From DASUPK01 sp963728875 (lineage in GTDB: Bacteria > Actinomycetota > Thermoleophilia > Solirubrobacterales > 70-9): 64,000 nt of DNA. The stretch lies in the NCBI GenBank assembly GCA_963728875.1, contig CAVSLJ010000002.1:434001-498000 (forward strand), read 5' to 3'. Both the position numbers and the translations under genes were made by a program. Under the pieces are notes generated by a model, which saw nothing but the letters and a program-made list of their open reading frames with translations, had not been told where the DNA came from and ran no database searches. Positions 14,322 through 22,936 of this stretch are shown piece after piece. Position 1 is the stretch's first letter. The number at the start of each line of letters is the position of its first letter.

Positions 14322-15890
14322 ATGAAAACGAAGCCGCTGATTCTGACGTCGCTGCTGCTGGCGGCGTTTGTGATCAATCTCGATACGACGATCGTCAACG
14401 TCGCGCTGCCGACGCTGGTTCGCGAGCTGCATGCATCCAACTCACAGCTGCAGTGGGTCGTGGACGCGTTCAACCTGTTGTTCGCCGCATCGGTGCTCGC
14501 CATGGGTAGCCTCTCGGACCGCTTCGGGCGCAAGGGGATGCTGCTCGCTGGCCTGTCGGTGTTCGGACTCGCGAGCATGGTCGGCGGGCTGACGGACAGC
14601 GCCGCGGCGCTGATCGCGGCACGGGCTGTGATGGGCGTGGGTGCGGCCATGGTGTTCCCCTCGACGCTGTCGCTGCTCACAAACGTGTTCGCCGAGCGAC
14701 GGGAGCGCGCGCTCGCGATCGGGCTCTGGGGAGCGATCACCGGCGCGGCGATCGCGCTCGGGCCGATCGTCGGGGGCTGGCTGCTCGAGCTTTCCGACTG
14801 GCGCAGCATCTTCTTCGCGATGACCCCAATCGCCGTGATCGCGGGCGTCCTGGTCGCCGGCTACGTCCCGACCTCGCGTGACCCGCGCGCGCCCCGCACC
14901 GATCGCGCCGGCTTCGCGCTGTCGACCGCAATGATCGGGCTGCTCGTCTACACGATCATCGAGGCCCCGGACCACGGCTGGACAAGCACTCGGACGCTCG
15001 GCAGCCTCGTGCTGACGGCAGCCCTGGCTACGGCGTTCGTGGTCTGGGAGCGCCGCACGGAGCACCCGATGCTCGACCTGAGCCTGTTCGGCAACCCTCG
15101 GTTCACCGCCGCAAGCGTCTCGGTCGCGATCTCGTTCTTCGCGCTGTCGGGATTCATCTTCATCGTCACCCAGTACTTCCAGTTCCTGAAGGGCTACGGC
15201 CCGCTGTCGACCGGTGTGCGCCTCCTCCCGGTCGCCTCCCTCGTCGCGATCTCCTCGATCATCGGCACCAGGCTCGCCGTCCGGCTTGGCACGAAGCTCG
15301 TGGTCGCCTCAGGGCTGTTCTCGATGGCCGCGTTCTACCTCTGGGTCACGACCACCACGGCGAGCACCGGCTACGGGACGATCGCCGCCCAGATGGTCGT
15401 ACTCGGGACGGGCATGGGCCTCACCAGCGCGCCCGCGACCGAGGCGATCATGGGCGTCGTACCGAAGGCCAAGGCCGGCGTCGGGTCGGCGGTCAACGAT
15501 GCCACGCGCCTGCTCGGCGCCACGGTCGGCGTCGCCGTGATCGGCAGCGTCTTCGCGTCGCTCTACGCCAGCCGGCTCACCAGCCACCTGCCCGCGTCCC
15601 TGCCGACCACCGATGCGGGCACCGCGCACGGATCCGTCGGCGCCGCGCTCACGCTCGCGGGGAACATCCAGCACGCGGGACATCCGGCACTCGCCGAGGC
15701 CATCCATAGCGCGGCCAGCGCCGCCTTCTTCGACGGCTTCCACGTTGCGAACTACCTCACCGCCGGAGTCGCCGCGGCTGGCGCCCTGCTGGCGCTGGCG
15801 CTGCTGCCGGCCTACCCGAGTGCGGGCCGCGAAGAGAGCGCCGAGGCGCCGACGCCCGGCACTCCCGCCACCGCCCCGGCATGCAGCTGA
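14322..15890 (+). CDS. MFS transporter, DHA2 (EmrB/QacA) type, 14 segments
   Basis: A 522-residue drug:H+ antiporter-like protein. The first segment LLLAAFVINLDTTIVNVALP carries the D-x-T-I-V-N-V-A-L-P motif of the DHA2 family. The loop SLSDRFGRKGMLL is motif A, and GAITGAAIALGPIVGGWLLE is motif C of exporters. About 14 hydrophobic segments can be counted to the Ala-rich C-terminus. Substrates are probably hydrophobic drugs or metabolites. The start has GGAGG a few bases upstream. The palindrome at 14242 probably controls it, and the carbonic anhydrase gene follows by 26 bases. Confidence 0.93.
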   Translation: MKTKPLILTSLLLAAFVINLDTTIVNVALPTLVRELHASNSQLQWVVDAFNLLFAASVLAMGSLSDRFGRKGMLLAGLSVFGLASMVGGLTDSAAALIAARAVMGVGAAMVFPSTLSLLTNVFAERRERALAIGLWGAITGAAIALGPIVGGWLLELSDWRSIFFAMTPIAVIAGVLVAGYVPTSRDPRAPRTDRAGFALSTAMIGLLVYTIIEAPDHGWTSTRTLGSLVLTAALATAFVVWERRTEHPMLDLSLFGNPRFTAASVSVAISFFALSGFIFIVTQYFQFLKGYGPLSTGVRLLPVASLVAISSIIGTRLAVRLGTKLVVASGLFSMAAFYLWVTTTTASTGYGTIAAQMVVLGTGMGLTSAPATEAIMGVVPKAKAGVGSAVNDATRLLGATVGVAVIGSVFASLYASRLTSHLPASLPTTDAGTAHGSVGAALTLAGNIQHAGHPALAEAIHSAASAAFFDGFHVANYLTAGVAAAGALLALALLPAYPSAGREESAEAPTPGTPATAPACS

Positions 15891-15916
15891 CCACCCGACA
15901 AAGGAGGAAACGAACC

Positions 15917-16471
15917 ATGAGCCAGCAGCAAGTCGCAGCACCCGCGACCGGAATCGAGGCCGGGCTCGAACGGAACGGCGCCTTCGCCGCCGCTGGCGGC
16001 CATGACGGCGCCGTCGTCCTTCCCAATCTGCGCCTCTTCGTGATCACCTGCCTCGACCCGCGTGTCGACCCGGCGCACTTCCTCGGCCTCGAGCTCAGCG
16101 ACGCGATCGTCGTCCGCAACGTCGCGGGGCGGGTTACCCCGGAGGTGATCAACGACGTGGCCTTCATCAGCCAGATCGTCGAGGGCGCATTGCCCGATGG
16201 CCCGCTGTTCGAGGTCGCCGTGATCCACCACACCCAGTGCGGAGCCGGAGCGCTTGGCGACGACGCCTTCCGCAGCAGCTACGCAGAGCGGATCGGCGCC
16301 GAAGAGTCGACGCTGCGCGAGCGTGCCGTCATCGATCCCGCGACGACCGTCAGGTCCGATGTCGAGCGCCTACGCTCCGCACCCGCAGTCTCCCCGCGCG
16401 TCGGAGTGTCCGGGCACGTCTACGACGTGGCTACCGGACTGGTGGAGACGATCATCCCCGCCGGGTCGTGA
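15917..16471 (+). CDS. Beta-class carbonic anhydrase
   Basis: A 184-residue protein with the beta-carbonic anhydrase zinc site: CLDPRVDP (Cys45, Asp47, Arg49) and HHTQCGAG (His105, Cys108). It should interconvert CO2 and bicarbonate in the cytoplasm. The start at 15917 is favoured by a perfect AAGGAGG 10 bases upstream (15901-15907); an in-frame codon at 15881 would overlap the MFS gene without a binding site. It is cotranscribed with the exporter, a pairing whose logic is not obvious. It is shorter than plant-type enzymes but normal for bacterial type II clades. Confidence 0.9.
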   Translation: MSQQQVAAPATGIEAGLERNGAFAAAGGHDGAVVLPNLRLFVITCLDPRVDPAHFLGLELSDAIVVRNVAGRVTPEVINDVAFISQIVEGALPDGPLFEVAVIHHTQCGAGALGDDAFRSSYAERIGAEESTLRERAVIDPATTVRSDVERLRSAPAVSPRVGVSGHVYDVATGLVETIIPAGS

Positions 16472-16523
16472 GGGGCTCGAGGTGTTAAGCAACATCGGTT
16501 GAATCTCGTGCGCCTAATTTCCC

Positions 16524-16552
16524 TTGACCCGCTGGGGATTGCGGAATAGGGT
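16524..16552 (+). promoter_or_regulatory. Candidate housekeeping promoter (TTGACC-N17-TAGGGT)
   Basis: TTGACC at 16524-16529 and TAGGGT at 16547-16552, 17 bases apart, lie in the 257-base gap between the carbonic anhydrase and VOC genes. They would serve the VOC gene and perhaps the genes after it. The rest of the gap shows no gene. Confidence 0.4.
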
Positions 16553-16728
16553 GCCGCCCGGTTGAACGACGAGACGCCCGCCGGTCATTCGCAGCCGGTC
16601 ACCGCCTCGGTAAGGAGCAGCAGCATGGGTGCAACTGGGGATCACCCGACCGCGGTGCGAGGGTCGTCCGCGTTTGGCTGCCCGTCGGCTCACACGGCTG
16701 CTCTGGATGCCTACCCATGGAGGTCGAG

Positions 16729-17214
16729 ATGAGCAGCCCCGACGCAACGAGTGAGAGCGCGACGAAGGCGCTGAGTCCAACGGTCAATCCCGGCGAGATG
16801 TGGCTCGAGGTCGTGACCCTGCCGGTCTCCGATGTGGATAGGGCGAAAGCGTTCTACGAAGGCCTGGGTTGGAGGCTGGACATCGACTTCGAGCCCGGCC
16901 CGGGCGTCCGCGCCGTCCAGTTGACACCCCCAGGCTCACCTTGCTCGATCCAATTCGGCGTCGGGCTCACCGAGGCGCAGCCCGGCTCGGCTCAAGCGAT
17001 CTTCCTGGTCGCCCCCGACATCGAGGAAGCTCGCGCCCAGCTGATCGAGCGGGGGGTGGAAGTGAGCGAGATCTCGCATCGTGACGCTGGGGGCGAGGTG
17101 GCGAGCGGGCCCGATCCGGAGCGTCGCAGCTACGCCTCGCGTGCGACGTTCAGCGACCCCGATGGCAACAGCTGGGTGCTTCAGGAGATCACCGAGCGCC
17201 TACCGGGAAGATGA
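16729..17214 (+). CDS. VOC (glyoxalase/bleomycin-resistance fold) protein
   Basis: A 161-residue protein of the vicinal oxygen chelate superfamily: MWLEVVTLPVSDVDRAKAFY opens the first beta-alpha-beta module, and RATFSDPDGNSWVLQEIT closes the second with the conserved D-P-D-G-N. Residues that would bind metal cannot be fixed by eye. The ATG at 16729 is preferred over that at 16717 because GGAGG lies 5 bases before it. Family members include dioxygenases, lyases and drug-binding proteins. It heads a likely operon with the next two genes. Confidence 0.85.
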   Translation: MSSPDATSESATKALSPTVNPGEMWLEVVTLPVSDVDRAKAFYEGLGWRLDIDFEPGPGVRAVQLTPPGSPCSIQFGVGLTEAQPGSAQAIFLVAPDIEEARAQLIERGVEVSEISHRDAGGEVASGPDPERRSYASRATFSDPDGNSWVLQEITERLPGR

Positions 17215-17239
17215 CGGCCAACCGAGGAGAGGAGAGGGC

Positions 17240-17443
17240 ATGGATGTCGGCACCCTGACGGGACTGCTGCGCGAAGCGGAGGAGCACCACGGGCCCTACG
17301 AGGCCGAGGCCCCGAAGCATCACTGGTCGGGGTTCTACGCCGCCTACATCGTCGCCCGCGAAGACGGGCGCAGCCCGGATGAGGCGGACGCGGACGCCCG
17401 GAAGTACATGGAGGGCGTCCTGGCCGAGGGAGGAGGGGAGTGA
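17240..17443 (+). CDS. Small conserved-type protein of unknown function (67 aa)
   Basis: A 67-residue soluble protein (DVGTLTGLLREAEEHHGPYE, then HHWSGFYAAYIVAREDGRS and ARKYMEGVLAEGG). The pattern of helix, HHW-S-G-F-Y-A-A-Y-I, and helix occurs in small actinobacterial proteins linked to glyoxalase-like genes, but I cannot name the family. A GGAGAGGAGAGG binding region precedes the ATG. Its last 4 bases overlap the GTG of the flavoprotein gene, so it is translationally coupled. Confidence 0.65.
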   Translation: MDVGTLTGLLREAEEHHGPYEAEAPKHHWSGFYAAYIVAREDGRSPDEADADARKYMEGVLAEGGGE

Positions 17444-18798
17444 GCCACGACTACGACGTCATCGTCATGGGCGCCGGCTCGCCCGGTGAGCACTGTGCCG
17501 GTCGTCTGGTGGAGGGCGGGCTCAAAGTCGCCATCGCCGAGCGCGAGCTGGTGGGAGGCGAATGCTCCTACTGGGCCTGCATCCCCTCGAAGACGCTGCT
17601 CCGGCCCGGGGAGGCGCTTGCCGAGGCGCGGGACGCGCCCGGCGCCGCCGAAGCCATCACCGGGGAGCTCGACTCCACGGCCGCCTTCGCCTGGCGTGAC
17701 TTCCAGGTCTCCGACCACACCGACGATGGCGCGGTCAAGTGGCTGGACAGCGAGGGGATCGACCTGTTGCGGGGGGAGGCCCGGATCGCGGGGCCGAACG
17801 CGGTCGCGGTCGGCGACACCGAGAAGACGGCCGAGCACATAGTCGTCGCGACGGGCTCCGATCCGTTCATCCCGCCGGTCGACGGCCTGCGCGACCTCGA
17901 CGGGATCTGGACCAACCGCGAGGCCACAGCCGCTACGGAGGTGCCGAAGCGCCTCCTGATCCTCGGCGCCGGACCGGTGGGAGTCGAGATGGGGCAGGCG
18001 TTCCGGCGCATGGGCGCAGAGGTGGCGCTGGTCGAGGGAATGGAGCACGTTCTACCCAACGAGCCCAAGCCGCTGGGCGAGGCGCTGGGACGGGCGCTCA
18101 CCGACGACGGCATCGAGCTGCACTTCGGCCACCTGGCGGACGGCGTCACGAAGGAGGACGGGGAGTTCGTCGTCTCCTTCGGCGACAGGGATGACCTGCG
18201 CGGTGACTGTCTGCTGGTTGCCACGGGCAGGCGACCCCGGGTGGATGCCATCGGCCTGGACACCGTCGGAATCGAGCCGGGCAAGAAGGGGATCGAGGTC
18301 GATTCCCATATGCGCGCGGGCGAGAACATCTGGGCGATCGGTGACGTGACCGGTATCTGGCCGCTTACCTACGTCGGCAAGTACCAGGGCAGGATCGCCG
18401 CCGACAACATACTCGGCGGCTCGCGCGAGGCGAACTACTCCGCGGTGCCCCGCGTCACCTTCACCGATCCGCAGGCCGCCTCGGTCGGCGAGGCGGAGGG
18501 GCCGCACACCGCGACGATCCAGATGGCGGCGGTTTCGCGCACCTCGACCTACAGCCGGGCGTACGACAAGCACCCCGGCTTCATGACGCTGATCTCCGAC
18601 GGGCAATTCATCACGGGGGCCCACGCGCTCGGACCGGAGGCCGGCGAGTGGCTGCAGCAGGCCACGGTCGCGATCCGCGCCCGGATCCCGCTCGAGGTGA
18701 TGAACGACGTGATCCAGCCGTTCCCGACCTTCTCGGAGGCGTTCCTGGACACGCTGATGGAGCTGAGCTCGAAGTCGCCCGCGGCCGCCGGCCGATAG
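17440..18798 (+). CDS. FAD-dependent pyridine nucleotide-disulfide reductase (dihydrolipoyl dehydrogenase-like)
   Basis: A 452-residue flavoprotein. The FAD-binding glycine motif is VMGAGSPGEHCAG (residues 9-21). The redox-active disulfide is ECSYWACIPSKTLL (Cys42 and Cys47). The NAD(P) site is LILGAGPVGVEMGQAF near residue 174, and the second FAD motif is NIWAIGDVTGIWPL. The C-terminal interface reads VIQPFPTFSEAF, where classical lipoamide dehydrogenases have His before Pro-Thr; here it is Phe. The catalytic base is therefore missing and the natural substrate may not be dihydrolipoamide. The GTG start overlaps the previous gene. Confidence 0.9.
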   Translation: MSHDYDVIVMGAGSPGEHCAGRLVEGGLKVAIAERELVGGECSYWACIPSKTLLRPGEALAEARDAPGAAEAITGELDSTAAFAWRDFQVSDHTDDGAVKWLDSEGIDLLRGEARIAGPNAVAVGDTEKTAEHIVVATGSDPFIPPVDGLRDLDGIWTNREATAATEVPKRLLILGAGPVGVEMGQAFRRMGAEVALVEGMEHVLPNEPKPLGEALGRALTDDGIELHFGHLADGVTKEDGEFVVSFGDRDDLRGDCLLVATGRRPRVDAIGLDTVGIEPGKKGIEVDSHMRAGENIWAIGDVTGIWPLTYVGKYQGRIAADNILGGSREANYSAVPRVTFTDPQAASVGEAEGPHTATIQMAAVSRTSTYSRAYDKHPGFMTLISDGQFITGAHALGPEAGEWLQQATVAIRARIPLEVMNDVIQPFPTFSEAFLDTLMELSSKSPAAAGR

Positions 18799-18821
18799 GG
18801 GCGGATCTCTAGGCTGAGGTC

Positions 18822-19142
18822 ATGCCGAGCTGCAGCCACCTCGACCAGATTCAGGTCACGGAGCTCCCGGAGTCCGTTGAGGGCTGCGAGGAGTGCCTGA
18901 AGACGGGCGACCCGTGGCTGCACCTGCGGATCTGCCTGGAGTGCGGCAAGGTCGGCTGTTGTGACTCCTCGCCGAATCACCACGCGAGCGCACATGCCCA
19001 GGAGGCCGGCCATCCGCTGATTCGCTCGCTCGAGCCGGGGGAGGAGTGGTCCTGGTGCTTCGTGGACGACTTCGCGATGCTGATCCCCGACGTCACCGGC
19101 GAGACCCGCATTCCGCCGTCGCCCCTCGGCGGCCCTCGTTAG
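18822..19142 (+). CDS. UBP-type zinc finger protein
   Basis: A 106-residue protein with the ZnF-UBP pattern: C-x-H at 4-6 (CSH), CEEC (22-25), CLECGKVGCC (38-47), then HHASAH and HP. In eukaryotes this domain binds the ubiquitin C-terminus; bacterial members are found in Actinobacteria next to redox and stress genes with unknown ligands. It follows the flavoprotein by 23 bases and could be in the same transcript. The last 35 residues are an acidic and Pro-rich tail. Confidence 0.87.
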   Translation: MPSCSHLDQIQVTELPESVEGCEECLKTGDPWLHLRICLECGKVGCCDSSPNHHASAHAQEAGHPLIRSLEPGEEWSWCFVDDFAMLIPDVTGETRIPPSPLGGPR

Positions 19143-19145
19143 CGG

Positions 19146-19400
19146 CTACTGCTCGTAGTTCTCGACCGTGCCGGCGCTGCGCGTCTCGGCCTCGTCCGGG
19201 TCCTGGTCGAACTCCTCCTTGGCCCGGCGCTGGCGCAGCAGGTCCCAGCAGCGATCGAGCTCGACCTCCACGGCCTGTAGCCGCTCCCGGTCCGTCTCGA
19301 GGGCATCCTCGTCGTCCCGGTCATTCTGCTCACGCCCGCGGAGCTCCTTCTCCTCGGTGACCAGCCGCTCGATCCTCGCCGCGATGCTCTCATCGCTCAT
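19146..19400 (-). CDS. DUF2630-type small acidic coiled-coil protein
   Basis: An 84-residue, highly charged, helical protein: SDESIAARIERLVTEEKELR, then ETDRERLQAVEVELDRCWDL and LLRQRRAKEEFDQDPDEAET. This matches the DUF2630 family of short actinobacterial proteins, whose function is unknown. It is convergent with the zinc-finger gene and divergent from greA with 27 bases between starts, so the two share a promoter region. Confidence 0.85.
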   Translation of the reverse strand: MSDESIAARIERLVTEEKELRGREQNDRDDEDALETDRERLQAVEVELDRCWDLLRQRRAKEEFDQDPDEAETRSAGTVENYEQ

Positions 19401-19427
19401 CCGGTCAGTCTATGGTGCTCAGCTTCG

Positions 19428-19913
19428 ATGAATGACTCTCCGCCGGACAGCGAATCCATCACGCCCGAGGGCATCGTCGCCCTCCGGGCCGAGCTCGAGG
19501 AGCTAGAGGGGCCGCGGCGGACCGAGATGGCCGCGCGGATCAAGGCGGCCCGCGAGCTCGGCGACCTGAAGGAGAACGCCGAGTACCACATCGCCAAGGA
19601 CGATCAGGGGCATCTCGAGGCCCGAATCAGGCGCCTCCGGGAGAGGCTTCGCAGGGCGACGGTCGTTGAGGTCAACGAATCCGCCGGGGATGCGTTCTCC
19701 TTCGGGCGGACCGCCGAGGTGCTCGACGAATCGAGCGGCAAGACCAACACCTGGACTCTGGTGGGCGCCACCGAGGCTGACTTCGCGCAGGGCAGGCTCT
19801 CGATCGAGTCACCGGTCGGGCATGCGCTCCGGGACGCGGCGGTCGGCGAGGAGGTCTCGGTCGAGACGCCGCGAGGGGAGAAGGTGTACCGGGTGCAGAA
19901 GCTGGTCGAGTGA
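19428..19913 (+). CDS. greA: Transcription elongation factor GreA
   Basis: A 161-residue Gre factor that enters the RNA polymerase secondary channel and stimulates cleavage of backtracked RNA. The N-terminal coiled coil runs from about 10 to 85, with the catalytic acidic tip in RELGDLKENAEYHIAKDDQG (Asp46 and Glu49 positions). The C-terminal FKBP-like domain contains VDL-type strands, the motif SIESPVGHALRDAAVGEEV and the final YRVQKLVE. Length and motifs are normal. Confidence 0.95.
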   Translation: MNDSPPDSESITPEGIVALRAELEELEGPRRTEMAARIKAARELGDLKENAEYHIAKDDQGHLEARIRRLRERLRRATVVEVNESAGDAFSFGRTAEVLDESSGKTNTWTLVGATEADFAQGRLSIESPVGHALRDAAVGEEVSVETPRGEKVYRVQKLVE

Positions 19914-19955
19914 ACGAGGAGCCCGACCGGGGATCCGGCCGGACTCCCGGTCACG

Positions 19956-20342
19956 TCAGGCTCTTGTCCCAGCCGGCTCGTCCGAGCCAAGCACGGCGAT
20001 TCCGTAGACGATCCAGACGCAGAGCGCGAAGATCCCGAGCGACCAGAACGGATGGGTGCCGCCCATGGACAGCAGCGCTCCGATGGCGCCGAGGCTTCCG
20101 GCGACGATTCCGACGAACCGGCCCCACACGTTGCCCGCCATCAGGGAGAAGCCCCCGGTCAGCTGGACGACGCCGAGGATCACGAGGACCCATCCCATCG
20201 CGTGGAGGTTCGTGAGGATGTACCTCGTGTCGTTTGCGTAGAAGTTCGCGTCGCTGATTGCGCCGATCCCGTAGATGATGTTGAGGGTTCCCACGATCAG
20301 CAGAAGGATCGCGGCGAACACAGCGCGGCCTGCACCTCTCAT
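19956..20342 (-). CDS. Four-segment small membrane protein (DUF7144-like)
   Basis: A 128-residue membrane protein with four hydrophobic segments: AVFAAILLLIVGTLNIIYGI, MGWVLVILGVVQLTGGFSLM, VGIVAGSLGAIGALLSM and LGIFALCVWIVYGIAVL. The central loop is FYANDTRYILTNLHAMGW. This pattern resembles the actinobacterial DUF7144 family, seen beside stress genes. The ATG at 20342 is preceded by GAGAGG at a good distance. Function unknown. Confidence 0.75.
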   Translation of the reverse strand: MRGAGRAVFAAILLLIVGTLNIIYGIGAISDANFYANDTRYILTNLHAMGWVLVILGVVQLTGGFSLMAGNVWGRFVGIVAGSLGAIGALLSMGGTHPFWSLGIFALCVWIVYGIAVLGSDEPAGTRA

Positions 20343-20473
20343 TTGTAGTTCCTCTCTATTGCCGGCCGCCACGCAAGGCGACCGTGTCCGTTGTGGGCGC
20401 GCGAACGCGCGCCGACACGAAAGCTGGCAGCGGATCCGTCGCCCGGCATCGCCCGATCCGGGTGATTTGGCGC

Positions 20474-21562
20474 TCAGCCCGGCGCGTGCCGCGCGTCCCG
20501 GCGGGTGCGGCGCTTCTCCTTGAGCTCGGCGCTCTTCTCCTTGGCCTGCTCGTAGGAGCTCTTGACCAGGTCCTTGCCTCCGGACCAGCCGAACACCCAG
20601 GAGACCATGATCACCGCGAACACCACGTTCCAGGCGGAGGTGATCAGCTGCTGGGAGGCCGAATAGGCGGTCGCATCCTGAGCGCTCGTCTGGTTCTTGA
20701 GCGCCGCGCTGTTCATCGCCTGGGTCACGCCCACGCCCCCTGGCGTCAGCGAGACGCTGTTCGAGATCGAGTTGGAGGCGGTGACCGAGGCGACGTTGTG
20801 GAAGGTGACCGGGATGCTGTAGGCGCCGAGGAAGACGGCGATGATTCCCAGCCGCGCCAGGTAGCTGCCGAGCTCCGGCAGCGCCACGCCGAGCAGCGCC
20901 CTGCGTGGCGAGCGCAGGATCGCGCCACCGACGAACAGCTGCTCACGCAGCTTGTGCCATTGCTTGCGGAAGATCCGGGTCGCGAGCACCGCCAGGAAGA
21001 CCACGCCGGCCGCAATCGCCACCGCGAGGACCCAATGGTCAGCCAGCCCGCTGAGCTTGATCGAGAAAGAGCCCGCGACCGAAAGGAACAGGTAGAGGTA
21101 AACGGCGATGTTGAAGATCGAGAAGGGGATCTTCTGCACCGCGATCCCGGAGAGCATCGCGGCGAACGTCGCGCCTGCGATCACGGTGGTGAACATGATC
21201 AGCATCACCCAGGTCCCGATATTGGCCGGGAGGAAGCTGTTCATCGCCACCGAGGTCGCATAGGCGGCCACGACCAGCCGCACAGTGATCTCCACCCGCG
21301 GGTAGGCAGCGCGCAGGATCGCAACCCAGGCCACCGCGGCCAGCGTCGTCTGGGCGGTCTGCAGGAGGACCCCGGCCACCACCGCCCAGGCCGGCACCTC
21401 GCGGATCTTCCGCAACAGGGAGCGGATCCAGTCAGAGACCGGAATCCCGAGCAAATCGAGGACGACCATCAGCAGTGCGATGGCGCCGACCCAGATGACG
21501 ATGCGCGCCAGGCGTGCGAGCAGGGCCTCATCTCGCCCCAGGGCCGCGAGCCGACTTCTCAT
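20474..21562 (-). CDS. LPG-synthase transmembrane-region family protein (flippase-like)
   Basis: A 362-residue membrane protein with about eight hydrophobic segments, matching the membrane region of lysylphosphatidylglycerol synthase and related uncharacterised integral proteins. The conserved core SVSLTPGGVGVTQAMNSAAL corresponds to the family's P-G-G-x-G motif. The tail is highly charged (KEKSAELKEKRRTRRDARHA). There is no aminoacyl-transferase domain, so it is not MprF itself. It may move lipids or lipid-linked sugars across the membrane. Confidence 0.82.
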   Translation of the reverse strand: MRSRLAALGRDEALLARLARIVIWVGAIALLMVVLDLLGIPVSDWIRSLLRKIREVPAWAVVAGVLLQTAQTTLAAVAWVAILRAAYPRVEITVRLVVAAYATSVAMNSFLPANIGTWVMLIMFTTVIAGATFAAMLSGIAVQKIPFSIFNIAVYLYLFLSVAGSFSIKLSGLADHWVLAVAIAAGVVFLAVLATRIFRKQWHKLREQLFVGGAILRSPRRALLGVALPELGSYLARLGIIAVFLGAYSIPVTFHNVASVTASNSISNSVSLTPGGVGVTQAMNSAALKNQTSAQDATAYSASQQLITSAWNVVFAVIMVSWVFGWSGGKDLVKSSYEQAKEKSAELKEKRRTRRDARHAPG

Positions 21563-21614
21563 CGGACCAACCTATCCGGGAACATGGCGCGGACAGCTAC
21601 CGAACGGAGGAGAT

Positions 21615-22064
21615 GTGACTTCGAAGGCCGATTTCACGGAGGAGGAATGGAAGACGGTGCTCGAGGGCCCGCCGAGCGCCGGGCTGCTCGTGATCGCGTC
21701 CGATCGCGGTGGCTCGATCCGCGAGACCTTCTCGATGGCGAAGGCGTACACCGAGGCGCGCAAGGAACACGGCGAGAGTGAGTTGCTCGACGACCTCGTC
21801 AACGCCAAGCCCGAGATGGATCACACCCGGTACCACTCGCAGGAGGAGCTCAAGGAGGGCAGCCTGAAGCACATCACCGACGCAGTCGATCTGCTCAAGG
21901 CAAAAGCCACTCCCGAGGAGCTCGATGAGTACAAGAAGTTCATCCTCGGGCTCGCCCAGCGCGTCGCGGAGGCCCGCAAGGAGGGCTTCATGGGCCTGAG
22001 CGGCGATCGTGTCAGCGACGACGAGAAGACGGCGATTGGGGAGATCAGCGGCGCTCTCGGCTGA
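21615..22064 (+). CDS. Uncharacterised soluble helical protein (149 aa)
   Basis: A 149-residue acidic protein with mostly helical segments: DFTEEEWKTVLEGPPSAGLL, SMAKAYTEARKEHGESELLD, then a C-terminal GLAQRVAEARKEGFMGLSGD. The first region resembles a tellurite-resistance TerB-like arrangement (E-E-W-x-x-V, G-P-x-x-A-G). That is only a similarity and I cannot name the family. The GTG start has GGAGG 4 bases before it; the sequence GGAGGAGATGTG also starts the SDR gene. Confidence 0.6.
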   Translation: MTSKADFTEEEWKTVLEGPPSAGLLVIASDRGGSIRETFSMAKAYTEARKEHGESELLDDLVNAKPEMDHTRYHSQEELKEGSLKHITDAVDLLKAKATPEELDEYKKFILGLAQRVAEARKEGFMGLSGDRVSDDEKTAIGEISGALG

Positions 22065-22159
22065 GCGGACGCCGTGGGGATTTCACCCCTAATGAGTGAT
22101 GCGCCCGATGCGCTCGTCCGATTCGATCCTGGTCACGGTCACCAAGGAAAGGATTCGCG

Positions 22160-22438
22160 ATGCCGCTGGTCGGAAGAAGAAGGCCCCTCATGCGCGCTGC
22201 GATGGTCGGCGGCGCCGGCTACGCGGTCGGCAAACGGCGGGCACGCTCCCAGGAGCACGAGGCCCAGCAGGACGCCGAGATCCAGCAGTCCCAGGCGGGC
22301 CAGGCACCACCCCCGTCCGGTGGTGGGGGAATGTCGGAGATGGACAGGATCGATGCGCTCAAGAAGCTCGGCGAGCTGCACGACTCAGGCGTCCTCACCG
22401 ACGAGCAATTCGAAGCTGAGAAGGAGAAGCTGATCTAA
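22160..22438 (+). CDS. SHOCT-domain protein
   Basis: A 92-residue protein. The basic N-terminus (PLVGRRRPLMRAAMVGGAGY, then GKRRARSQ) may associate with the membrane. A Gln/Pro/Gly linker follows, then a C-terminal SHOCT domain (IDALKKLGELHDSGVLTDEQ, ending F-E-A-E-K-E-K-L-I). SHOCT is a short oligomerisation domain found at protein ends in many actinobacterial membrane proteins. Its TAA stop is directly followed by the ATG of the next gene, so they are an operon. Confidence 0.85.
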   Translation: MPLVGRRRPLMRAAMVGGAGYAVGKRRARSQEHEAQQDAEIQQSQAGQAPPPSGGGGMSEMDRIDALKKLGELHDSGVLTDEQFEAEKEKLI

Positions 22439-22936
22439 ATGGAATTCGGTCCAGTACAGCTGCTGGTAGTTGGCTTCGAGGAAGGGAAGTTCTCCGGCGA
22501 GATCCTCGCCGAGCTTCGCCGGCTCCGCGAGCACGACATCGTGCGTCTCATCGACCTGATGTTCGTCGCGCGCGGGGAGGACGGCGAGTTCGAGGCGGTC
22601 GAGCACAGCGATCTTCCCAGCGACGAGGCTGAGGCATTCGGCGCTCTGGCCGGTGCGCTCTTGGGAATCGGCGCAGCCGGCGAGGAGGGCGCCGCGGCGG
22701 GCGCGGTTGCCGGTGCCGCCGCCGTGGACGAGCGAGGCTCAGTCCTCGACCCCGACGACGTCTGGTACCTGGCGGATGAGATCCCGCCCGGTACATCCGC
22801 GGGAATCGCCCTGCTCGAGCACCGCTGGGCGATCCCGCTGAGGGACGCAATCGAGCGCGCCGGGGGTCACAACCTGGTCGACGCATGGGTACACCCGAGC
22901 GATCTGATCGAGATCGGCGCTCAGGCCGCCAGCTGA
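22439..22936 (+). CDS. DUF6325/DUF1269-like protein
   Basis: A 165-residue protein beginning EFGPVQLLVVGFEEGKFSGE, followed by RLIDLMFVARGEDGEFEAVE, then a glycine/alanine-rich helix-like stretch (FGALAGALLGIGAAGEEGAA), and WVHPSDLIEIGAQ near the end. This is the arrangement of the DUF6325 (DUF1269-like) proteins of Actinobacteria. They often adjoin SHOCT proteins, as here. Function is unknown. The last 52 bases overlap the proposed start of the kinase gene. Confidence 0.8.
   Translation: MEFGPVQLLVVGFEEGKFSGEILAELRRLREHDIVRLIDLMFVARGEDGEFEAVEHSDLPSDEAEAFGALAGALLGIGAAGEEGAAAGAVAGAAAVDERGSVLDPDDVWYLADEIPPGTSAGIALLEHRWAIPLRDAIERAGGHNLVDAWVHPSDLIEIGAQAAS

Noticed and set aside
20384..21781. 465-codon plus-strand frame opposite the LPG-synthase-like gene
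   Set aside because: Low-complexity His/Asp/Arg composition and no start signal; the opposite strand has eight clear membrane segments.
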